Assembly: GCA_017397605.1 (NCBI GenBank) | Contig: JAFQII010000196.1 | Coordinates: 1 to 13,794 of the forward strand | DNA length: 13,794 nt | Direction: 5' to 3' | DNA from: Clostridia bacterium | GTDB taxonomy: Bacteria > Bacillota > Clostridia > Oscillospirales > CAG-382 | In this document: piece by piece, positions 8,029 through 12,846 of the stretch | Layout: each line of letters starts with the position of its first letter | Numbering within the stretch: position 1 is the first letter of the stretch | Program-made: the position numbers and the translations under genes | Notes under the pieces: generated by a model | What the model saw: only the letters and a program-made list of their open reading frames with translations | Told to the model about the DNA's origin: nothing | Database searches by the model: none

Positions 8029-8772
8029 TTAATTCAATTCCAGATACTGACCGAACGCGTAGCCGGTGATACCGTTGTACTGCACAGTATACCAGTTGCC
8101 GTCCTGGCCCGTGACGGTGACTTCCGCGCCGTTGGGAATTTTGCCGAGGATCGGCGCGTTGGTATTGGGCTGACTGCGGATATTCAGATTCCCGCCCTGC
8201 GTGCGCACGGTCGCGGTGCGAAGCGGCTCGGGATCGACCAGCGGAACGCCGAAATACTCCGCCACGGACAAAGAGAGGTTGCGCGCGATCGGCTGAATAT
8301 TGGCGCGGATCCACTCCGCATCGGCGGCGTTGTCGTGGTAAGCAATTTCGACCAGAATGGAAGGCGCGCGGGTGTAGCGCAATTCATACAGCGAGGTCGT
8401 CGCCAACGGACGCACCAGCGACGGATCGGGATAAATATCCTTGAGATTGTTTGCAAACAGCTCCGCGGCGGCTCTCCCCGCACTGCTGGTCGCGTAGTAA
8501 TACACATCCGTTCCCCGCTGTCTGCCGGCGTTGGCGCTCCCCGAAGCGTTGGAATGAATGGCAAGGTGCAGTTTATAATCTCCTGCGTTGGACTGCCGCA
8601 CGGAAGCGCCCACCGTTCCGTCGGGATCGTTGCGCGTAAAGGTGATGCCCGACGCGACCAGATAAGGCTCCATCGCGTCTGCGATCAGGTTCATGTAGTA
8701 TTCTTCGTTGCCGTTTCCGTCATAGTAGATATTGTATTCCTGCGTGGAAGGGCTCAAAAACAGTTGGGGCAT
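8029..8772 (-). CDS. N-acetylmuramoyl-L-alanine amidase (Amidase_3, SPSxQ variant) with C-terminal SH3b domain
   Basis: This 247-residue protein should cut the bond between MurNAc and L-alanine in peptidoglycan. Residues 1-170 form an Amidase_3 domain: FLSPSTQE at the start, NEEYYMNLIADAM, HLAIHSNASG (zinc histidine in HSN) and EIAYHDN (catalytic glutamate region). The usual N-terminal zinc motif with GHGG is replaced by SPSTQ, as in a known Firmicutes subgroup. After a proline-containing linker, residues about 180-247 form an SH3b wall-binding domain (NLNIRSQPNTNAPILGKI, GAEVTVTG, WYTVQYNGITGYAFGQYL). There is no signal peptide, so export is unexplained; a lysin- or spore-type release is possible. 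The start has AAAGGAG eight or so bases upstream. It is divergent from infC. Confidence 0.92.
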   Translation of the reverse strand: MPQLFLSPSTQEYNIYYDGNGNEEYYMNLIADAMEPYLVASGITFTRNDPDGTVGASVRQSNAGDYKLHLAIHSNASGSANAGRQRGTDVYYYATSSAGRAAAELFANNLKDIYPDPSLVRPLATTSLYELRYTRAPSILVEIAYHDNAADAEWIRANIQPIARNLSLSVAEYFGVPLVDPEPLRTATVRTQGGNLNIRSQPNTNAPILGKIPNGAEVTVTGQDGNWYTVQYNGITGYAFGQYLELN

Positions 8773-8835
8773 ATGATCAGACTCCTTTCAATCACAGAAT
8801 ATGCAAAAAAAGAGAAAAATGTTTTGAAAAAGCCC

Positions 8836-8864
8836 TTGACAAACCGAAAGAAACGTGCTATACT
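8836..8864 (+). promoter_or_regulatory. Promoter of the infC-rpmI-rplT operon
   Basis: TTGACA (8836-8841), 17-base spacer, TATACT (8859-8864) with TGC directly before it (extended -10). The expected start of transcription near 8871 gives a leader of about 200 bases before infC, unusually long and consistent with leader-based control. Confidence 0.85.
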
Positions 8865-8870
8865 GCCTTG

Positions 8871-9072
8871 GTAAAAAGAAGCAGAATGCTTTTTCGGCGA
8901 GAAAAAGATTCTCACCCTGCGACAACAGGTCCGCTCGGTTGATATGCAAACAGACACGGAGTTACTCCGTCGTTTTTGGGGCAAAAACTGCCCGCAGATC
9001 AGCCGTACAGATGTCGAAACAACGCATTCTATACGGTTTTCTTTTTTTCAATTTTATTTGGAGGTGCTCAAC
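8871..9072 (+). promoter_or_regulatory. Structured infC leader, probable L20-type autoregulatory attenuator
   Basis: About 200 untranslated bases lie between promoter and infC. Hairpins visible by eye include GAGAA/TTCTC (around 8900), ACGGAG-TTA-CTCCGT (8956-8970) and GTTTTT/AAAAAC (8972-8988). The last is mutually exclusive with GGGC (8979-8982) pairing to GCCC (8990-8993). The leader ends in a terminator-like stem and T-run (9003-9048). In Bacillus subtilis, ribosomal protein L20 represses this operon by binding such a leader and causing early termination. The same logic is inferred here from position and structure, not from a covariance match. Confidence 0.65.
9003..9048 (+). terminator. 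Putative attenuator terminator in the infC leader
   Basis: CCGTA (9003-9007) pairs with TACGG (9032-9036). Additional AGA/TCT pairs extend the interrupted stem inward, and a TTTTCTTTTTTT run (9037-9048) follows directly. It ends 12 bases before the infC ribosome binding site, so termination here would silence all three genes. Confidence 0.6.
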
Positions 9073-9075
9073 ATA
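9060..9075 (+). promoter_or_regulatory. Shine-Dalgarno and AUA start of infC
   Basis: GGAGGT (9060-9065) is followed after 7 bases by ATA (9073-9075), in frame with IF3. No ATG, GTG or TTG is suitably placed: the only nearby GTG (9064) overlaps the Shine-Dalgarno itself. This spacing decides the start. Confidence 0.8.
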
Positions 9076-9630
9076 GCAACCGCAGACAAAACTCTTGTCA
9101 ACGAAGCGATCCGTGCGACCGAGATCCGCGTGATCGGACCCGAGGGTCAGCTCGGAATCATGAAAACCGCCGATGCTTTGCGTATTGCAGGCGACCTGGG
9201 ACTGGATCTGGTGGAGGTCTCCCCCGACTCCAAGCCCCCCGTATGCAAGATCATGGACTACGGCAAGTATCATTTTGAGAGAGAAAAGAAGGAAAAAGAG
9301 CAGCGCAAGAAAAAGCCGTCCGTCGAGCTCAAGGAGATTCAGCTCCGTTGCCGCATCGACACGCACGACTTCAACACCAAGCTCAAGCACTGCATCGAAT
9401 TCCTGCAAAAAGGCAACAAAGTAAAGGTGCTCGTTCGCTTTTTCGGACGTGAAATGGCGCACACCGAGGTCGGTATCGAACTGCTCAACCGCTTTGCGGA
9501 GGGATGCGGCGATATCGTTTCGGTCGAGCGTGCACCGCTTTTGGACGGCAGAAATATGATTATGATGCTCGCTCCGAAAAAAGCTACCGATACCAAAAAC
9601 AAATCGAAAGGAACTGAAACAAATGGGTAA
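9073..9630 (+). CDS. infC: Translation initiation factor IF-3 (AUA start)
   Basis: This 185-residue IF3 binds the 30S subunit, checks the start codon and prevents premature joining of 50S. The N-domain begins with VNEAIRATEIRVIGPEGQ and contains LDLVEVSPDSKPPVCKIMDYGKY. A lysine-rich linker (KKEKEQRKKK) leads to the C-domain (KEIQLRCRIDTHDFNTK, KVKVLVRFFGREMAH). The ORF is open back to an ATG at 8944, but that lies in the leader and its extra residues are unlike IF3. The ATA at 9073, seven bases after GGAGGT, gives the expected length. Rare AUU/AUA-type starts are a known feature of infC and allow IF3 to limit its own synthesis. The stop overlaps the rpmI start by eight bases. Confidence 0.95.
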   Translation: MATADKTLVNEAIRATEIRVIGPEGQLGIMKTADALRIAGDLGLDLVEVSPDSKPPVCKIMDYGKYHFEREKKEKEQRKKKPSVELKEIQLRCRIDTHDFNTKLKHCIEFLQKGNKVKVLVRFFGREMAHTEVGIELLNRFAEGCGDIVSVERAPLLDGRNMIMMLAPKKATDTKNKSKGTETNG

Positions 9631-9820
9631 GATGAAGACACACAAGGCGTCTGCAAAGCGTTTTAGCTTTACTGCGACCGGCAAACTGAAAAGAGGACAC
9701 ATGAGCACCCGTCATAACACCGGGCTCAAGACCTCCAAGCGTATGAGATCTCTCCGCAAGGCTGCTTACGTTTCCGCAACTCGTATGCACGACCTCAAGA
9801 GACAGCTTCCCTACCAGTAA
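9623..9820 (+). CDS. rpmI: 50S ribosomal protein L35 (bL35)
   Basis: This 65-residue basic protein has the standard L35 pattern: MGKMKTHKASAKRF, then TGKLKRGH and the ending LRKAAYVSATRMHDLKRQLPYQ. It is a 50S component and the second gene of the conserved infC-rpmI-rplT operon. Its ATG lies inside the last codons of infC (8-base overlap, ATGGGTAA), with AAAGGA upstream inside infC, so translational coupling to IF3 is likely. Confidence 0.98.
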   Translation: MGKMKTHKASAKRFSFTATGKLKRGHMSTRHNTGLKTSKRMRSLRKAAYVSATRMHDLKRQLPYQ

Positions 9821-9842
9821 GAAAAACGGAGGAAATTGAAAG

Positions 9843-10202
9843 ATGGCAAGAATTAAGGGTGCAATCAACACCAAAAAGAGAAGAAACAAGACCCTCAAGC
9901 TCGCTAAGGGCTACTGGGGCGCAAAGAGCAAACACTTTAAGATGGCCAAGCAGGCTGTCATGAAGAGCGGCAACTACGCTTACATCGGCAGAAAGCAGAA
10001 GAAGAGAGACTTCCGCGCTCTCTGGATCACCCGCATTTCCGCACAGTGCAAGGTTTGCGGCATCAACTACTCCCGTTTTATGAACGGCCTCAAGAAGAGC
10101 GGCATCGAGCTCAACCGTAAGATGCTCTCCGAGCTGGCAATCAACGACAAAGAAGCATTTGCAAAGCTCGTTGAGACCGCAAAGGCAGCGCTCGGTCTCT
10201 GA
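9843..10202 (+). CDS. rplT: 50S ribosomal protein L20 (bL20)
   Basis: This 119-residue protein is colinear with L20: [14 protein letters not shown] at the N-terminus, the long basic helix ([41 protein letters not shown]), then [35 protein letters not shown] and a short C-terminal helix. It is needed for early 50S assembly and, in Bacillus, is the repressor of its own operon through the infC leader. It follows rpmI by 22 bases with a strong GGAGGAAA ribosome binding site. The stop is TGA. Confidence 0.98.
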   Translation: MARIKGAINTKKRRNKTLKLAKGYWGAKSKHFKMAKQAVMKSGNYAYIGRKQKKRDFRALWITRISAQCKVCGINYSRFMNGLKKSGIELNRKMLSELAINDKEAFAKLVETAKAALGL

Positions 10203-10256
10203 TTCCCCGCGCGTTTTGGGTATGCAAAAGAATTTGACTTATTTTTGACAAAACTG

Positions 10257-10285
10257 TTGACAATTGTCGGATTCTTTGATATAAT
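10257..10285 (+). promoter_or_regulatory. Consensus promoter for rpsU
   Basis: Perfect TTGACA (10257-10262), 17-base spacer, perfect TATAAT (10280-10285) and TGA in the extended -10 position. No clear terminator is seen after rplT, so rpsU may also receive read-through from the infC operon. Confidence 0.9.
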
Positions 10286-10306
10286 ACCTTCGTTTGAAAG
10301 TAAGTA

Positions 10307-10320
10307 GGCGAACAATCGCC
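10307..10320 (+). promoter_or_regulatory. Small hairpin in the rpsU leader
   Basis: GGCGA-acaa-TCGCC forms a 5-bp stem with a tetraloop, beginning about 15 bases after the expected transcript start and ending 6 bases before the AAGGGAG ribosome binding site. It could stabilise the message or regulate initiation. It is short, so chance is possible. Confidence 0.35.
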
Positions 10321-10344
10321 TTCCACAAGGGAGTGAAAAATACG

Positions 10345-10521
10345 ATGGCAGAGATCCATGTTAAGGAGAACGAAAGCATTGACAGCGCTCTCCGTAGATT
10401 CAAGAGATCTTACCTCAAGAGCGGCGTTCAGGCAGAGCTTCGCAAGCGCGAGCATTATGAAAAGCCCAGCGTAAAGCGCAAGAAGAAGTCTGAGGCAGCA
10501 AGAAAACGCAAATTCAGATAA
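10345..10521 (+). CDS. rpsU: 30S ribosomal protein S21 (bS21)
   Basis: This 58-residue, very basic protein has the S21 pattern: [20 protein letters not shown], then [24 protein letters not shown]. It sits near the anti-Shine-Dalgarno end of 16S rRNA and helps initiation. The ATG at 10345 was preferred over an upstream in-frame ATG at 10294, because that would sit about at the transcript start and add 17 residues foreign to the family. AAGGGAG lies eleven bases before 10345. It has its own promoter and terminator. Confidence 0.97.
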   Translation: MAEIHVKENESIDSALRRFKRSYLKSGVQAELRKREHYEKPSVKRKKKSEAARKRKFR

Positions 10522-10535
10522 TCAGCGTTACGCAC

Positions 10536-10569
10536 AAAACAACCCAAAGCATTCGTTTTGGGTTGTTTT
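10536..10569 (+). terminator. Rho-independent terminator after rpsU
   Basis: AAAACAACCCAAA (10536-10548) pairs with TTTGGGTTGTTTT (10557-10569) around an 8-base loop, running into a T-run. It lies 15 bases after the rpsU stop. Confidence 0.9.
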
Positions 10570-10604
10570 TTGTTTCTCCCGTTTGCCTATTTTGGGGATT
10601 TCTA

Positions 10605-10633
10605 TTGCATTTTTAAGAAAAATACGCTATAAT
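10605..10633 (+). promoter_or_regulatory. Promoter of the lipoprotein glycosidase gene
   Basis: TTGCAT (10605-10610), 17-base spacer, perfect TATAAT (10628-10633). The AAAGGAG ribosome binding site at 10653-10659 and the ATG at 10667 follow at the expected distances. There is no cre-like palindrome obvious by eye. Confidence 0.75.
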
Positions 10634-10666
10634 ATCCGCAAAGAAAGAATACAAAGGAGAGTTTCT

Positions 10667-12574
10667 ATGAAAAGAAAAATCGCATGGTTTTTGGCGCTCT
10701 GCATGCTGACGCTTGCGCTCTTTGCATCCTGCAAGGATGACGGCGGCGCGCAAGGCTCCGCCGCGCCCGATACCGGTGCCACCGAATCTTCCACGGAGGA
10801 AAGCATTGTGAAAACACCCGACGAAAATGCAAAAAACGTTTGGAACGAGCTATACGCCGATGAGGGCGCAGGTCTTACCGGCCCCGATGCGATCTACAAT
10901 CTCGAGGTATTCCAAAATGGCAACAAAACCGAAGAAACTCCCGCGCCGAGCGCTGACAGCGACGTGCGCTACCTCTTTGCAGGCGAGACCGCAACGCGTG
11001 TCGTCGTTCCCGCAGAGGGCTACATGCTCACCCTGCCCGGCACACCCGAGGCAGACTTTTCGATCGGCAGTGTGCGCTCGCAGTACAAAAACGAGGATTA
11101 CTGCCTGACCGTCACCTACGAGGACCAAAATCCCTACGGCGACACGCAGGACAAATACGACCTCTACATGCGCGAGTGGCTTGTCGAGCAGATCGACAGC
11201 GTCGGCTTTTTGGCAAGCAACCAGATCGTCCGCACCCGCCAGGTGCAGGAGGTCGAGGTCGGCGACTACACCGTCAAGACCTATTGCATGAAAATCAGCC
11301 TCTCCCACGACATTGAGTTCCCTCACTATCAGATCGCAATCGTACGTCCGACCGCGACCTACGAGTATTTCTATCTGTTTGTGCTCAAGTCCGCGGAGAA
11401 GATGAACGACGAGCTGGACGCGATCGTCGCAAGCTTTGCGGAGATCGACCGCGTCGGCACGCCGAGCAACGGCTTTACCTCCTATGAGCTCAAGCCCAAT
11501 CCCAACTGGAGCGAAGAAACCAAGGCGTATTACGAATCCCTGCAAACCCGCACCGACGTCGGCTTTGGTGCATTCCATCAGGGCAACACCGACGAGTACA
11601 CCGAGTGGCTTTGGGGCGAGCAGGCAATCAACGCAACGCCCGACGTCTACATGACCTATCAGCACATCGGCTGGTACGACACGCTTTCCGATCCCGCAGA
11701 GGTATTTGAGCGCGCTTACAAGCACGCAGGCGGCGACGGCAAAAACGGCAAGCCCGTGTTCAACCTGACGTATCAGTTTACCATCACCAACAATGCGACC
11801 GGCGACGTCAAGACCCCGATGTTTGACATTCTCCGCGGTAAGCTGGACGATCAGTTCCGCCGTCTCGCGCAGGAAATGATCAAGTACGGCAAGCCCGTGC
11901 TGTTCCGCGTCAACAACGAGATGAACACCGACTGGACCGACTACTGCGGCATGATGACGCTTCTCGATCCCGATATCTTCCAGATGACATGGAGACGCAT
12001 GTACGACATCTTTGAGGAAGAAGGTGTCAACAACTGTATCTGGATCTTCAACCCGATCTCCACGACCTGCCCGTACAGCAACTGGGGCGAAACGCTCTGC
12101 TACATGCCCGGTGTCGACTATGTGCAGATGCTCGGCATTACGCATTACCAGATGAACAACGGTACCAACAAAGCCGCTCCCCCGTCTTTCAAGACCATGT
12201 ACACCGAGACCGCAAACAAGGTTCTGCCCTACTTTGCGGACTATCCGTGGATCATCGGCGAGTTTGCTTGCGGCGCAGGCAGCGAAGCGTACTATGACTG
12301 GGGCAGAAACGGCTACGTCACCACCGAGCTCGGCAGAAACGCAGATCTGCAGGAAGCTTGGGTCAAAGGCATGCTGGACTGCTTCCGCAACAATCAGGAT
12401 GCGGAAAACGCGTTCTGCAAAAACATCAAGCTCGCAGTCTGGTTCTCCTGCAACGACTACGCGGACGCAGACGGTGACGGCCAGTACGACGAGGTCATTA
12501 ACTACCTCAAGCTCGACGAAAACACCATGGGCGCGATCAACGCCATCGGTGACTATTTGAGAGAGAACGATTAA
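10667..12574 (+). CDS. Lipoprotein with PsbP/DcrB-like domain and GH26-like glycosidase domain
   Basis: This 635-residue secreted, membrane-anchored protein begins with KRK, a hydrophobic stretch and a lipobox-like LFASC (C22). A low-complexity S/T/E/D linker follows. Residues about 110-270 resemble the PsbP/DcrB/LpqN-type fold (EGYMLTLPGTPEADFSI, DYTVKTYCMKI, YEYFYLFVLKS, IVASFAEI). Residues about 290-635 resemble a clan GH-A barrel closest to GH26 beta-mannanases: GAFHQGNT, LFRVNNEMNTDW with E418 as likely acid/base, CIWIFNP and WIIGEFACG with E532 as likely nucleophile. The acid motif reads Asn-Glu, where classical GH26 has His-Glu. Substrate specificity is therefore open. The ATG at 10667 was chosen because it follows AAAGGAG and starts the signal sequence; a longer reading from 10583 lies upstream of the promoter. 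It is transcribed alone. Confidence 0.8.
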   Translation: MKRKIAWFLALCMLTLALFASCKDDGGAQGSAAPDTGATESSTEESIVKTPDENAKNVWNELYADEGAGLTGPDAIYNLEVFQNGNKTEETPAPSADSDVRYLFAGETATRVVVPAEGYMLTLPGTPEADFSIGSVRSQYKNEDYCLTVTYEDQNPYGDTQDKYDLYMREWLVEQIDSVGFLASNQIVRTRQVQEVEVGDYTVKTYCMKISLSHDIEFPHYQIAIVRPTATYEYFYLFVLKSAEKMNDELDAIVASFAEIDRVGTPSNGFTSYELKPNPNWSEETKAYYESLQTRTDVGFGAFHQGNTDEYTEWLWGEQAINATPDVYMTYQHIGWYDTLSDPAEVFERAYKHAGGDGKNGKPVFNLTYQFTITNNATGDVKTPMFDILRGKLDDQFRRLAQEMIKYGKPVLFRVNNEMNTDWTDYCGMMTLLDPDIFQMTWRRMYDIFEEEGVNNCIWIFNPISTTCPYSNWGETLCYMPGVDYVQMLGITHYQMNNGTNKAAPPSFKTMYTETANKVLPYFADYPWIIGEFACGAGSEAYYDWGRNGYVTTELGRNADLQEAWVKGMLDCFRNNQDAENAFCKNIKLAVWFSCNDYADADGDGQYDEVINYLKLDENTMGAINAIGDYLREND

Positions 12575-12583
12575 GGGTTATGA

Positions 12584-12606
12584 TTAAGGGGGCTCTGCCC
12601 CCTTAA
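12584..12606. repeat. Perfect 10-bp palindrome after the glycosidase gene
   Basis: TTAAGGGGGC (12584-12593), a TCT loop and GCCCCCTTAA (12597-12606). It begins 9 bases after the stop and is stable, but without a following T-run. It may act as a terminator helper or transcript-end protector. Confidence 0.7.
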
Positions 12607-12616
12607 CAACCCCGGC

Positions 12617-12669
12617 ATAAGGACCTTTCTTTAAAAAGAAAGGTCCTTATGAATCTCCAAAGAAATTTT
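12617..12669. repeat. Dispersed palindromic repeat, copy B
   Basis: A perfect 16-bp inverted repeat (12617-12632 and 12635-12650) with a 2-base loop, plus the AATCTCCAAAGAAAT tail. It shares stem core and tail with the copy at 7975-8028, about 4.6 kb away. Confidence 0.8.
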
Positions 12670-12698
12670 ATTTGCAAAAACAAGACTCTCCACGGTTT

Positions 12699-12720
12699 CC
12701 CCGACACAAGCGTGTCGGGG
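12699..12720. repeat. 9-bp perfect hairpin CCCCGACAC/GTGTCGGGG
   Basis: CCCCGACAC (12699-12707), loop AAGC, GTGTCGGGG (12712-12720). It is GC-rich with no T-run on either side, so it looks like part of the palindrome island rather than a simple terminator. Confidence 0.7.
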
Positions 12721-12741
12721 CATGAAAAGTTTTTGAAGATT

Positions 12742-12773
12742 TTTAAGAAACTTTTTTCAAAAAGTTTCTTAAA
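12742..12773. repeat. 15-bp perfect A/T-rich inverted repeat
   Basis: TTTAAGAAACTTTTT (12742-12756), loop TC, and its exact complement (12759-12773). The next hairpin, AGGGGC-AGC-GCCCCT, follows at 12781-12795. Together with the neighbours it makes a dense run of palindromes with no ORF. Confidence 0.75.
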
Positions 12774-12780
12774 CGGAGTC

Positions 12781-12795
12781 AGGGGCAGCGCCCCT
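12781..12795. repeat. 6-bp GC-rich palindrome
   Basis: AGGGGC, loop AGC, GCCCCT. It echoes the GGGGGC-TCT-GCCCCC hairpin at 12584-12606 at the other end of the island, so the island is roughly bracketed by similar G/C palindromes. Confidence 0.6.
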
Positions 12796-12804
12796 CTTTA
12801 AGCA

Positions 12805-12834
12805 AAAAAGCCATGACTTGCGTCATGGCTTTTT
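12805..12834 (-). terminator. Terminator of the ROK-like kinase gene
   Basis: AAAAAGCCATGAC (12805-12817), loop TTGC, GTCATGGCTTTTT (12822-12834): a 13-bp stem flanked by A- and T-runs on both sides, so it can work in either direction. It lies 12 bases beyond the minus-strand stop at 12847. Confidence 0.88.
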
Positions 12835-12846
12835 GTATACAATTGA

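Noticed and set aside
6674-8314. 546-codon minus-strand open frame covering the FAD dehydrogenase and the amidase end
   Set aside because: It crosses a convergent gene junction and the terminator hairpin. Its product matches nothing recognisable.
8029-8772. Prophage remnant suggested by the lysin-like amidase
   Set aside because: Flanking genes are housekeeping, and there is no holin, tail gene, integrase or attachment site nearby.
8944-9072. ATG at 8944 as start of infC, adding 43 residues
   Set aside because: This part lies in the structured leader and through the attenuator, has no ribosome binding site, and is unlike the IF3 N-terminus.
10583-10666. Upstream start for the lipoprotein gene
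   Set aside because: It begins before the promoter boxes and would bury the signal peptide. The ATG at 10667 has AAAGGAG seven bases upstream.
10850-12145. 431-codon minus-strand open frame opposite the lipoprotein gene
   Set aside because: It is a shadow of a gene with signal peptide, lipobox and catalytic motifs on the plus strand.
12584-12834. CRISPR array or tRNA in the palindrome island
   Set aside because: The palindromes are of different sequence and irregular spacing with no repeated unit plus spacers, and none folds as a cloverleaf with a T-loop.
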